From the NCBI GenBank assembly GCA_028224375.1, contig JAOIVW010000009.1, positions 42,865 to 106,864 on the forward strand: DNA of 64,000 nt. The letters run 5' to 3'. The position numbers were made by a program, and so were the translations under genes. Position 1 is the first letter of the stretch; each line of letters starts with the position of its first letter. This document shows positions 24,506-32,944 of the stretch, piece by piece. The notes beneath the pieces were generated by a model. The model saw nothing but the letters and a program-made list of their open reading frames with translations. It made no database searches and was not told where the DNA came from. The stretch comes from Hellea sp. GTDB taxonomy: Bacteria; Pseudomonadota; Alphaproteobacteria; Caulobacterales; Maricaulaceae.

Positions 24506-26259
24506 CGGACGAAATACACAAAGAAGAGCACAAGGATGAGCATGGCGGCGGTTAAAGCGGCGGCTAATCCGCTGGGCGCAGACTCGCTCATCGCGCCCGC
24601 TGGGCTAAACATCTGATAAAGTCGCCGCCCGGCACCTGCAATCGCCTTATTCCTCACGCGCGTTGTCACAGCACTTAGGCGTGTCCACATCGCGCCTATC
24701 CAAGTCGTGATGCCTAGGCACAATTTTCGATACGTCCAGTCAAAGTCCAATATCTCGCCGCGTCTCTCGGCTGGGTAGAGCTTGAACTTTTTAAGTAGGC
24801 AGAAGGCCGAAATGGCGGCGAATAATAGCTGCAGTTGGAAGACAACATGATCCACCGTGTAAGGCTTATAAGGTTTAGGAAGGTCATAGGGCATGAGAGC
24901 ATAAAGCATTTGATAGCCGCCCCATGGGAAGGCCAAGAAAATACAAAGCGCAGCCGCGAGGCCCATCGCAACGAGCATATTGAGCGGCGCTTCTTTGACA
25001 CGGCGTCCGCTATCATGGCTAAAGAAGGTAAAGTAAGGCACTTTAATCCCTGAGTGTTCCATAACACCCGCCGAGGCAAAGAGCAGCATACCAGCAATGA
25101 CGTAAAGCCCCGGATTATAGGCGGCCTCATAAATCACGGCGCTGATAATCATCGCTTTGGTAACAAAGGCCGCGAGTAGCGGGAAGGCCGCAATGGAGCC
25201 TGCCCCAATAAGACAGAACACAGCCGTAATCGGCATAGAGCGGAACAGCCCGCCCAGCTCTGAGGCTTTGGCCGTCCCCACACGATACATCACCGCGCCG
25301 ATAGACATAAAGAGTAAGCTCTTAAAGATGACATGGACGAAGACTTGCCCAACAACACCGTTCATCGCCAGCTCCGTTCCGATACCAATACCGCAAACCA
25401 TAAAGCCAAGCTGGTTATTAAGCGAGAAGGCCAAGACGCGGCGCAAGTCATTTTCAATCAGAGCAAAGAAGACCGGGAAGCAGGTCATCACCGCGCCGAT
25501 ATAAATCAAAATATCGACGCCGACATATCCGCGCGCCAGCGCGTAAATCGCCATCTTGGTTGTAAAGGCCGAGAGGATGACTGTGCCCGTGATGGAGGCT
25601 TTGGGATAAGCGTCTTGCATCCACATATGCAGGAAGGGGAAACCGCATTTAATCCCAATCGCAATAAGGATGAGCCAGCCGCCTAATGTGTCTATCCCGA
25701 TATTGTTAAAAGTATAATCCCCGCCATTCGTATTGGCGAATAAAATAGCTCCCGCCAGTAACAGAACGCCAGAGAGAACGTGTAGCGCCAGATAACGGAT
25801 ACCCGCTGCATAGGCCCGCTCGCCACCTTTCCAAATTAGGAAGACTGAGGAAATCGCCGTTAATTCCCAGAACAGGAATAAGGTCAGTAGGTCGCCTGAG
25901 AAAACCCCTGCAATCGCCGCGCCTGCATAAATCAGGGCGGAGCTATCGGTGATACGGCATTTCTCATGAAAGCCGTAAATGCCATTAATTACGCCAATCA
26001 GGCAGAATAAATAGCCCCACACCATAGACAGATTATCTATGCGCAGCGTGGTAAGCTCCAGCCCGCCAATGGTAATTTTGCCCGCAAGAACCTCTTGTGA
26101 GGTGTAAATTTGGAAAATCATCACGGCCGCTAAAATAGGCGCGCCGATGACGAGCGCTTTACGCACTAAGGCAAAAGCCTCACCCTTCGGGACTAAAGCA
26201 CAAATAAGGCCAGCTAGTATCAGCCAAAGCCCCGGATTGATTTGAAAGAAATCAATCAT
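24502..26259 (-). CDS. Third MrpD/NuoN-like proton-translocating antiporter subunit
   Basis: Large membrane protein, 585 aa, of the proton-conducting transporter family (NuoL/M/N, MrpA/D). About 14-16 membrane helices; the family's membrane Glu lies in LFLFWELTAISSVF and the lysine/His region in CGFPFLHMWMQDAYPKAS. The C-terminal ~150 residues contain a soluble linker and a last helix (LTAAMLILVLFFVYF). The start at 26259 has GGGAG upstream and overlaps the preceding small gene by 8 bp. It is an extra antiporter module at the end of the Mrp-type operon, coupled to mucR. Confidence 0.9.
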   Translation of the reverse strand: MIDFFQINPGLWLILAGLICALVPKGEAFALVRKALVIGAPILAAVMIFQIYTSQEVLAGKITIGGLELTTLRIDNLSMVWGYLFCLIGVINGIYGFHEKCRITDSSALIYAGAAIAGVFSGDLLTLFLFWELTAISSVFLIWKGGERAYAAGIRYLALHVLSGVLLLAGAILFANTNGGDYTFNNIGIDTLGGWLILIAIGIKCGFPFLHMWMQDAYPKASITGTVILSAFTTKMAIYALARGYVGVDILIYIGAVMTCFPVFFALIENDLRRVLAFSLNNQLGFMVCGIGIGTELAMNGVVGQVFVHVIFKSLLFMSIGAVMYRVGTAKASELGGLFRSMPITAVFCLIGAGSIAAFPLLAAFVTKAMIISAVIYEAAYNPGLYVIAGMLLFASAGVMEHSGIKVPYFTFFSHDSGRRVKEAPLNMLVAMGLAAALCIFLAFPWGGYQMLYALMPYDLPKPYKPYTVDHVVFQLQLLFAAISAFCLLKKFKLYPAERRGEILDFDWTYRKLCLGITTWIGAMWTRLSAVTTRVRNKAIAGAGRRLYQMFSPAGAMSESAPSGLAAALTAAMLILVLFFVYFVR

Positions 26260-26626
26260 GATGATCTCCCTCATGGGTATGTTCTGTTGAATATTCAGGA
26301 TCAGGCAAGCCGCCTTCCCCGTAATAATCTTCTGGGCGCGATAGCAAGGCTGTCAGCGGCTTTGCGCAGAGTACGATGAAGGTGTAAGAGACAAAACCGA
26401 TAACGGCCCAAGAGCCAGGAATAACATCCCACGGCGCGGGTTTTTCATGTGGAAAAACAATCCCCAGCGCTATCATCGCAATCATGCCCAGCACAGGTAA
26501 CCAGATAAAATTATCAATGACCTTTTGTTTGCCCAGCCATAAAAACGGCACAGCAAATGGATGCGCGTTTTGGCGCTCTTCCAGCTCTTTTGCGCTCAAG
26601 GCTTCAGGTGCATTTTTCTCGGCCAT
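26252..26626 (-). CDS. Small membrane protein of the Mrp operon
   Basis: Unrecognised protein of 124 aa from MAEKNAPEALSAKE. Two transmembrane helices (about 43-62 and 72-92) lie between a charged N-terminus and an acidic, His-rich C-terminus (TEHTHEGDHHD). It lies between two MrpD-like genes with 1-bp and 8-bp spacings, so it is surely co-translated with them. It may be an accessory subunit of the antiporter. The His/Asp tail could bind metal; this is speculation. Confidence 0.78.
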   Translation of the reverse strand: MAEKNAPEALSAKELEERQNAHPFAVPFLWLGKQKVIDNFIWLPVLGMIAMIALGIVFPHEKPAPWDVIPGSWAVIGFVSYTFIVLCAKPLTALLSRPEDYYGEGGLPDPEYSTEHTHEGDHHD

Positions 26627-26627
26627 C

Positions 26628-28109
26628 TTAACCTCCGCCCGAAATAATGGGTTGCAGGAAGTCAACAATAGAGCCTGCAAAGAAGAATAAAATAAATGCG
26701 CCAAGAGCCGAAATGACAGGCGGAATAATCACCCAGCGATGTTTCTTACGCTCTTCTAATAATAGCACATCGCCCTCGGGATTAGCCGCCGGCTTCATAA
26801 AGGCCCGCACGGAAATCGGGATAAGATAAATGATGTTCAAAATAGAGGAGACAATCAGCGCCGCCATTAAGATGCCTTTGCCGCTTTCCATCGCGCCGAC
26901 CATGAGGAAGAACTTCGGCCATGAGCCGCCCATAGGCGGAATACCAATAATCGAAAGTGAGCCGACTAGGAACGCGCCAAAGACCCAAGGCATAGCGCGG
27001 CCCAGACCGTCCAGTTTGGAAATCTCCGCGCGGTGCGCCACAGTATAAATTGCGCCTGCGCACATAAAGAGCGTAATCTTACCCCAAGCATGCATTACAA
27101 TCTGCAAAGCCCCGCCAATGAAGGCGGCAGGCGTGGCGAGCATAGCGCCGAGCGTAATATAAGAAAGCTGCGAGACGGTTGAATAAGCCAGACGTGCTTT
27201 GAGATTATCTTGCCGCAGCGCAATTATTGAGGCCACGACAATGGAAATGGCGGCGACCCAAGATAGGAAGGTGCTCATCGAGGTGTCCGCCATAACGGAT
27301 TCGCCAAAGATGAAAATTGAGACTTTTAAAATTGAGAACACACCCGCTTTCACGACGGCCACAGCATGGAGCAGCGCGGAAACAGGTGTCGGCGCGACCA
27401 TGGCATTAGGCAGCCAAGGGTGAACCGGCATCAGCGCAGCCTTGCCGATACCAAAGGCAAAAAGGAATAACAGGATAGAGGTCGCGAACGTGCTCGTCCC
27501 GTCAGGGAAAACGCCGCCCACGGTAAATTCTGTTGTGCCCGCGATGACCTGCGTGCCGATAATGGCAGGTAGTAACAGCGCCAAAGAGGTGCCCATGAGG
27601 ATAAGCGCGTAAATTGTGCCGCCGCGTTTGGCCTTAGCATCGCCTTTATGGGTTACCAATGGAAATGTCGAAATCGTCAGGGCTTCGTAGAAAATGAAAA
27701 GCGTGATGAGGTTGGCTGAGGCGGCAATACCCATCGCGCCAAAAATAGCAATCGCAACAAATGCAAAGAAGCGCGTTTGGTTCTTCTCATTATTGCCGCG
27801 CATATAGCCGAGGGTGAAAACGGAGTTTAAAATCCAAAGCGAACTTGCAATCGCGGCAAAGATGGCCCCTAGCGGTTCAAGCTTAAGCCGTACATCGAAG
27901 TTACCCGCAAAGGTAAAGAGATGCAGCTCAGGCCGCTGCCCTGCTGACACCATGGAAATCAGGCCGATAACATTTATCAGCAACAACACGCCCGCAACAA
28001 AGGTCACGCCTTCGCGCAGATTAGGACGAGAGCTAAAGAGCGGAATGATCGCCGCAGCCGCTAGCGGAATAATCAGTAAAAGGAATAAAGCGAGTTCAGC
28101 TGTATAGGC
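26628..28109 (-). CDS. Mrp-type antiporter subunit D (second copy)
   Basis: Proton-conducting membrane transporter family protein, 493 aa, with about 14 helices. Characteristic parts are ITLFIFYEALTISTFPLV with the membrane Glu, KAALMPVHPWLPNAMVAPTP with the ion-channel Lys, and VSALLHAVAVVKAGVFSI. It is homologous to MrpD/MnhD and NuoM. The start at 28109 follows the previous gene's stop by 4 bp; the frame is open a further 24 bases. It works with the other subunits to exchange cations for protons across the inner membrane. Confidence 0.92.
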   Translation of the reverse strand, partial: AYTAELALFLLLIIPLAAAAIIPLFSSRPNLREGVTFVAGVLLLINVIGLISMVSAGQRPELHLFTFAGNFDVRLKLEPLGAIFAAIASSLWILNSVFTLGYMRGNNEKNQTRFFAFVAIAIFGAMGIAASANLITLFIFYEALTISTFPLVTHKGDAKAKRGGTIYALILMGTSLALLLPAIIGTQVIAGTTEFTVGGVFPDGTSTFATSILLFLFAFGIGKAALMPVHPWLPNAMVAPTPVSALLHAVAVVKAGVFSILKVSIFIFGESVMADTSMSTFLSWVAAISIVVASIIALRQDNLKARLAYSTVSQLSYITLGAMLATPAAFIGGALQIVMHAWGKITLFMCAGAIYTVAHRAEISKLDGLGRAMPWVFGAFLVGSLSIIGIPPMGGSWPKFFLMVGAMESGKGILMAALIVSSILNIIYLIPISVRAFMKPAANPEGDVLLLEERKKHRWVIIPPVISALGAFILFFFAGSIVDFLQPIISGGG

Positions 28110-28113
28110 CATG

Positions 28114-29652
28114 CTAAGCTCCGCTTCCGACAAGCAGCGCCGCAGCGCGTTCCGAGGCCGTTACAAAAAAGTCGCCGAGGTCTAAAATATTTGATCCTAT
28201 GGCAATCGATAACAACGCCATGGCCCACATCGGCACCAACATCATCAACGGAGCTTCATTACGCTTGACCACCTCACCGTCAATCTCAGGCGGAGAGCCA
28301 AAATATGCGGCGAGCAATATGCGGCCAATATATATAATCGCCAAGACGGAGGTCACGACGATAATAGCAACAGCCCACCACCAACCTTTATCTGCCGCGG
28401 CTATGGTCAGGTTCACCTTAGACACAAACCCTGCGGTAAACGGCACGCCAATAAGCGAAAGCCCTGAAATCATAAAGGCGCCCATCGTCCAAGGCATGGT
28501 CTTGGACAGACCGTTAAAATCACTGAGGCGTGTAATACCAAAGCGGTACCAAAACGCGCCCATCGCCAAGAATAAGCCGCCTTTAATAATCGCATGATTA
28601 AGCAAATGCAGATAGCCCGCCGCGATACCAGCGGCTGTGGCGAGGCCTATACCCAGCAACATGTAACCCACTTGGGCGACGGATGAATAGGCCAGTGTTC
28701 GGCGAGCATCCGTTTGGAAAATGGCTTGCAGCGAGGCAAAAACCATCCCTACAACACCGACACCTGTCAGCAAATAGGTCAGAACAACAATGACATAATC
28801 ATAGCTCGGATCGAAGACAGTGAAGGTGAAACGGAAGAGAAGATAAAGCGCGGCTTTCGTCGCGGTTGAGGCCAAAAACACAGTCACTTTTGTCGGCGCG
28901 TAAGCATAAGCCCCTGGCAGCCAAGTATGGAGCGGGAACATAGCAAGCTTAAGGCCCAGCCCGATAATGATAAATCCAAAGCCGACTTTGGCGACGCGCG
29001 AGCCGCCGTCTAATTCGGCTAGAATACGGGACATATCCGCCATATTAAGCGTCCCCGTCTCCATAAACATAAAGCCAAGACCAATGACAAAGAAGGTCGC
29101 CCCGATGGAGCCTAAGATAAGATAATTATAAGCCGCTGCCAGAGCCCGCCTGTCGCGCGCCGCCCCCATTGCGACAAGCGCGTAAGTTGAAATAGAGCTG
29201 ACTTCGAGGAAGACAAAGACGTTGAACGCATCGCCCGTGACGACCATGCCCATAAGTCCGGCAAAACACAGCAGAAAAGCGGCGTAAAATGGCGCGCGTT
29301 TTTTGGGTTCAATTTCCGCAATCGTGGACGGCATGGCATAGACCGTGGTCACAACCGCCATGGCCGCGATCAAAAGTAAGACAGGGGCGCTCAGAACATC
29401 AAGAACAAGGGAAATACCATGAGGAGGATCCCATCCGCCCATGGTGTAAACAGAGGTGCCTTCTGAATAGACTTGTAACAAAAGACCAAAAGACGTGACT
29501 GTGCAGAGCAGAGTTACGATAAGGCAGACCCACCACGCTGATGTACGGCTTGGCAGAATAGCGGTAATCGCGCCCATCAAAAGCGGCAGGACAATTACAA
29601 AGGCCGGGCCTTGCTCAAGCAGCCAAGCAGGAAATAAAGACAAAAGGTCCAT
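28114..29652 (-). CDS. mrpD: Mrp-type antiporter subunit D (first copy)
   Basis: MrpD/MnhD-type subunit, 512 aa, membrane-embedded. FNVFVFLEVSSISTYALVAMG carries the conserved Glu; KLAMFPLHTWLPGAYAYAPT and VFLASTATKAALYLLFRF are the signature of the proton-conducting family. The stop/start with the MrpC-like gene share one base. Of the three MrpD/NuoN-like proteins here, this one is in the canonical C-D order. It probably carries part of the proton path. Confidence 0.93.
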   Translation of the reverse strand: MDLLSLFPAWLLEQGPAFVIVLPLLMGAITAILPSRTSAWWVCLIVTLLCTVTSFGLLLQVYSEGTSVYTMGGWDPPHGISLVLDVLSAPVLLLIAAMAVVTTVYAMPSTIAEIEPKKRAPFYAAFLLCFAGLMGMVVTGDAFNVFVFLEVSSISTYALVAMGAARDRRALAAAYNYLILGSIGATFFVIGLGFMFMETGTLNMADMSRILAELDGGSRVAKVGFGFIIIGLGLKLAMFPLHTWLPGAYAYAPTKVTVFLASTATKAALYLLFRFTFTVFDPSYDYVIVVLTYLLTGVGVVGMVFASLQAIFQTDARRTLAYSSVAQVGYMLLGIGLATAAGIAAGYLHLLNHAIIKGGLFLAMGAFWYRFGITRLSDFNGLSKTMPWTMGAFMISGLSLIGVPFTAGFVSKVNLTIAAADKGWWWAVAIIVVTSVLAIIYIGRILLAAYFGSPPEIDGEVVKRNEAPLMMLVPMWAMALLSIAIGSNILDLGDFFVTASERAAALLVGSGA

Positions 29653-30116
29653 TACTCGTCCGTACCCTCGAGATTGTAGTGATAATCCAAGGCATTAATA
29701 CCGTCCTCTTCAATCGTGCCGTAAACTTCGCGAATACGCACAACAAGAGCCAGCCCAATAGCGAGGGTCGCAACGCCCACAACAATCGCGGTGAGAATCA
29801 AAACATGCGGCAATGGATTGGAATAAAGAATATCAGACTGACCTGCATAAGCGGCCGCATCATTGGGCGCTGCAGCTGCCACAAGGACAGGCTCCAGCAA
29901 GGCATGGTCGCCGCCATGAGTCTCCACGATAATGGGCGGCTGTCCGCCCGAAACTTTACCAATGGTGATGTAGAGTAAAAAGACTGACGTTTGGAAGAGT
30001 GACAGACCAACCAGTTTCTTGATGAGATTTCGGCTGGCAAAGACAACGTAAAGCCCTGTCATCATCAGGATGATAACAACGGCATAATTATATTGCTCAA
30101 AGATGACGGAGAACAT
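29652..30116 (-). CDS. mrpC: Mrp-type antiporter subunit C (NuoK-like)
   Basis: NuoK/MrpC-like membrane protein, 154 aa, with three helices (about 9-25, 31-50, 107-128) and the family stretch GLYVVFASRNLIKKLVGLSLFQ. An unusually long loop (about 55-100) lies between helices 2 and 3. The start at 30116 overlaps the MrpB stop in a TAATG; an upstream in-frame ATG lies six bases earlier. The C-terminal tail is acidic. Confidence 0.92.
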   Translation of the reverse strand: MFSVIFEQYNYAVVIILMMTGLYVVFASRNLIKKLVGLSLFQTSVFLLYITIGKVSGGQPPIIVETHGGDHALLEPVLVAAAAPNDAAAYAGQSDILYSNPLPHVLILTAIVVGVATLAIGLALVVRIREVYGTIEEDGINALDYHYNLEGTDE

Positions 30117-30556
30117 TACCAATCCTCCGCTTCGGGTTCAGGTTGACGCGAGCCAAAGGCATAAAAAATCGCAATCATCACGCTCGTCACCGCAAAAAGA
30201 ATACCCAACTCAACAGCGATAATACCGTAATGCTGACCATGATAGGATTTTTCGGCTAGAACGCCGTAAGAGAGGAAATCCGCACCTAAAATCCATGTTA
30301 ATACACCTGTTCCGCCGTAAAGCAGCACACCCAATGTCATGCCAATCCGTATCCAGCTTGGCGGGAAGGCTTTCTTCGCGGCCTCAAGTCCAAAAATCAG
30401 CGCATAAAGAATAACAGAAGCTGCCAGAATAACGCCCGCTTGGAACCCGCCGCCAGGACCAAAGTCGCCGTGGAATTGAACGTAAAAAGCATAGAGCGCG
30501 ATGAAGGGGATCAGAAACTTACTGATCACGCGCAGAATAACATGAGGATCACGCAT
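30116..30556 (-). CDS. mrpB: Mrp-type antiporter subunit B (MnhB domain)
   Basis: MnhB-family membrane protein, 146 aa, four helices. The family signature FHGDFGPGGGFQAGVILAASVILYA is clear (about residues 28-52), as is WILGADFLSYG. It begins MRDPHVILRVISKFLIPFIALYAFYV as usual. It lies between the DUF4040-type subunit and MrpC with one-base overlaps. It is a core structural subunit of the antiporter; the catalytic role is not defined. Confidence 0.94.
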   Translation of the reverse strand: MRDPHVILRVISKFLIPFIALYAFYVQFHGDFGPGGGFQAGVILAASVILYALIFGLEAAKKAFPPSWIRIGMTLGVLLYGGTGVLTWILGADFLSYGVLAEKSYHGQHYGIIAVELGILFAVTSVMIAIFYAFGSRQPEPEAEDW

Positions 30557-31614
30557 TATGATGTGCCTCCCGTTTTGGGCTTATTCTTGGAGCCCTTCGG
30601 ACGCCCGCGTTTCTTAGGTCCAGATTTAGCCGCCGTTACTTGGGCGGCTTTAGGCTTATTTTTCGACCCCTTGGGACGCCCTCGTCTTTTCGGAGCAGCA
30701 GTTGTTTTTGCCTTTGTCGTCGTCGTGGTCGCTTTAGCTTTTGGCTTAGCAGTTTTCTTAGTGACTGACGTTTTGCTAGTTGGCGTTTTATTCTTTGACC
30801 CTTTAGGGCGGCCTCTGGATTTTGTGGCAGGGGTCTTCGGCGCGGGCGCTTCGACAATCGGCCCTTTCAAGGGTGCAGGCGCGGCTTGCACGGGCAATTC
30901 CTTCAGGCCTTCGGCCTCTTTGACAGGGCCTTTTAGCGGCGCGGAAGGCTGCGGATCTTTCTGTTGCCTTCGCCGTGTGGCTTTAGGTTTAGGTGTTGCC
31001 GCCGAAGGCGCAGACGGCGCAGAAACACGTTGTCCATTGGGCGTGGCCGTCCAGCGTCCAGCATTTCCGTTAAGCCCTAAGAGCAACAACACGCCCAGAC
31101 CTGCCGCAAAAATAACAACAGCTTCGCCAAATGTATCATAGCCTCGATAGCTGGCCAAAACCGCCGTCACGACGTTTGGAATGTGAATTTCCTCTGTAGT
31201 GCGGTCAATAAAGTCCATGCCTGGGCCGCTATTAGCGGGTGAGTTAGCATCGCCATAAGCAGGCATATCGCCAATGGCGTAAAACATCGCCAGACCTGCC
31301 ACAATCACCACAATGAGCGGTGCAATTTGTTTTGAAATAGGCACAGCTTCTGACTTACGGTCGGCCAGTAACATAGCCGCCAGCATCAGAACCGTAGAGA
31401 CCCCTGCCCCGACAGCGGCCTCAGTAAAGGCGACGTCCACCGCGTCCAAAGACACGAACCACGCGGCGCAAACCAAAGAGTAAACGCCTTGCAGCATGAC
31501 AATCGCAAAGAGGCTGCGCATGCGCACAATCGCAAAGGCGACAATGACGAGCATCGCCATCAAAGCCAAATCCAAAATCATGGTCGGCGGCACGAAAGAG
31601 GACGCCATTATCAT
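30556..31614 (-). CDS. DUF4040/MbhD-like Mrp subunit (MrpA C-terminal equivalent) with AT-hook tail
   Basis: Protein of 352 aa with two unlike halves. Residues 1-185 are membrane-embedded and equal the C-terminal part of MrpA (MbhD/DUF4040 plus MbhE-like): helices at about 14-30, 34-55, 66-83, 97-113, 164-181, with VDVAFTEAAVGAGVSTVLML and a later GEAVVIFAAGLGVLLLLG. Residues 186-352 are a low-complexity Pro/Ala/Lys/Thr tail holding three nearly identical AT-hook motifs RGRPKGSKNK (267-276, 311-320, 336-345) and two APLKGP repeats. AT-hooks bind the minor groove of AT-rich DNA in known proteins. Such a tail on an antiporter subunit is very unusual. It overlaps the MrpG-like gene by 4 bp. Confidence 0.9.
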   Translation of the reverse strand: MIMASSFVPPTMILDLALMAMLVIVAFAIVRMRSLFAIVMLQGVYSLVCAAWFVSLDAVDVAFTEAAVGAGVSTVLMLAAMLLADRKSEAVPISKQIAPLIVVIVAGLAMFYAIGDMPAYGDANSPANSGPGMDFIDRTTEEIHIPNVVTAVLASYRGYDTFGEAVVIFAAGLGVLLLLGLNGNAGRWTATPNGQRVSAPSAPSAATPKPKATRRRQQKDPQPSAPLKGPVKEAEGLKELPVQAAPAPLKGPIVEAPAPKTPATKSRGRPKGSKNKTPTSKTSVTKKTAKPKAKATTTTTKAKTTAAPKRRGRPKGSKNKPKAAQVTAAKSGPKKRGRPKGSKNKPKTGGTS

Positions 31615-32018
31615 GAGGCATCTCCGTCCAGAGATGGGGCTTTATATTTCCCAAGCTTTGGTGCCAGCCCTGCCTTATGGGCCGCATTAGCAATGGCATG
31701 TGTCGCCGTCGGGCTGGTGATCAAAAGGAAAAAGGCCACTAAGAGCAGTTTAAGGCTCACTTGCGTAAAGCCAGATTGGATAATAAGGCCCAATAATATG
31801 AGTTCTGCGCCGAGCGTATCGGTCATACCAGCCGCATGCAGGCGCGTGTAGAAATCTGGCAATCTTAATACCCCTAAGGTCCCAGCCAGAACAAAGAACA
31901 GCCCAGCTAATATGGACAGGCAGGACAGGAATGCGCGCAGGAACCCGAACCAATCAAAGGTAAATGAGGCGCCTTGTTCTGCGGCGGCTGCGGCGGCGAG
32001 GATAACAGAGAGCATCAT
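31611..32018 (-). CDS. mrpG: Mrp-type antiporter subunit G
   Basis: MrpG/PhaG-type subunit, 135 aa, with three helices (about 22-48, 66-86, 91-105). The family motif LFFVLAGTLGVLRLPDFYTRLHAAGMTDTLG is divided over residues 41-70, followed by SPTATHAIANAAHKAG. It starts in an ATGA overlap with the MrpF-like gene. The N-terminal Ala-rich stretch is longer than usual. Confidence 0.93.
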   Translation of the reverse strand: MMLSVILAAAAAAEQGASFTFDWFGFLRAFLSCLSILAGLFFVLAGTLGVLRLPDFYTRLHAAGMTDTLGAELILLGLIIQSGFTQVSLKLLLVAFFLLITSPTATHAIANAAHKAGLAPKLGKYKAPSLDGDAS

Positions 32019-32326
32019 GTCCTGTCCTCCATTTGCTCTTGAATTAAGGGCACGCCCAGATTGCGATAGTTGAAGAACTTCAAAACAGCGATTGTCGCAA
32101 TAAAATTCATCAAGGCATAAAGCAGCGCAATATCCAAACCATCGGGGCGATTAATCACAAAACAAAAGACGCACAGAAACAGAATGGTTTTCGTGCCGAA
32201 CGAATTGACAGCTAAAATGCGGTCATAGAGCGTTGGGCCGCCTAGCAACCGCCCAAGCATCATCACCATGCTGACAATCACAAGGAAAGCCACAGACAGA
32301 TTAAAATAACCGAGGAAGACCTCCAC
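32015..32326 (-). CDS. mrpF: Mrp-type antiporter subunit F
   Basis: MrpF/PhaF-type small membrane protein, 103 aa, three helices. The family core MMLGRLLGGPTLYDRILAVN (about 22-41) and ALLYALMNFIATIAVLKFFNYR are clear. It starts right after the MrpE stop (adjacent bases) and overlaps MrpG by 4 bp. It is an essential small subunit in characterised Mrp complexes. Confidence 0.94.
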   Translation of the reverse strand: MEVFLGYFNLSVAFLVIVSMVMMLGRLLGGPTLYDRILAVNSFGTKTILFLCVFCFVINRPDGLDIALLYALMNFIATIAVLKFFNYRNLGVPLIQEQMEDRT

Positions 32327-32815
32327 TTAGCTTTCCTCCGCTTTGAAGCCAACAGCCCAAGCCGAGCGCTCACCCATTTCTTTAAAGTCCTCGGGCGCGC
32401 TCATCTCTTCGAGCAGGGCATGAACTAAAATATGGTCAGGCTGCATATCAACGGCAACTGTTCCGGGCGTCAGGGTAATAGAATTGGCGAACATGGTTTC
32501 GGCAATATCAACTTCGCTATTAATCGGAATTTTTACAAGAGTTGGAGAGACTTCCATATCCGGGCTCAGCACAGCTTTCACGACCTGCACATTGGCTTTC
32601 ACAATCTCAACAAAGAGCCAGACAAAATAAGAGACTGTTTGTAGCGAGGATAGATAGGGCACCGTCTCGCCGTCTAAAATACGCATACGAGCGCACATCC
32701 AAACGACGATGGCAATTGAAATGACACCAAAGGTCAAAATCAGGGGAATAAAATAACCGGACAGGGTCAGCCACGTCACAGTCATCATTATTGCCAGAAT
32801 AAATGCAAAACGCAT
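32327..32815 (-). CDS. mrpE: Mrp-type antiporter subunit E
   Basis: MrpE/MnhE-type subunit, 162 aa, and first gene of the operon. Two N-terminal helices (about 4-40) are followed by the cytoplasmic ferredoxin-like domain: YFVWLFVEIVKANVQVVKAVLS, then FANSITLTPGTVAVDM and ILVHALLEEM. The order E-F-G-(DUF4040)-B-C-D is typical of group 2/Mbh-like Mrp loci, in which the N-terminal MrpA half is a separate or missing gene. The promoter should lie in 32816-32944, which shows nothing recognised otherwise. Confidence 0.94.
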   Translation of the reverse strand: MRFAFILAIMMTVTWLTLSGYFIPLILTFGVISIAIVVWMCARMRILDGETVPYLSSLQTVSYFVWLFVEIVKANVQVVKAVLSPDMEVSPTLVKIPINSEVDIAETMFANSITLTPGTVAVDMQPDHILVHALLEEMSAPEDFKEMGERSAWAVGFKAEES

Positions 32816-32944
32816 TAAAATTCACTCCACCCACACCGTTATTGGTTAAGTCGCTTACGGTTTAAGGCGTGTTTAGACGCCTGTTTTGGGAAGGGAAAGT
32901 TAAATCCCGCAAAAAGCGAGATTTTTCTTGGGATTATTTATAAA

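Noticed and set aside
30440..31141. Long open frame on the plus strand opposite the AT-hook subunit
   Set aside because: It mirrors the low-complexity Lys/Pro/Ala-rich tail of the minus-strand gene and has no family features.
24502..32815. Respiratory complex I or hydrogenase operon
   Set aside because: NuoL/M/N-like proteins are present, but MrpB, E, F and G are clear and no iron-sulphur, flavin or quinone-site subunits are encoded.
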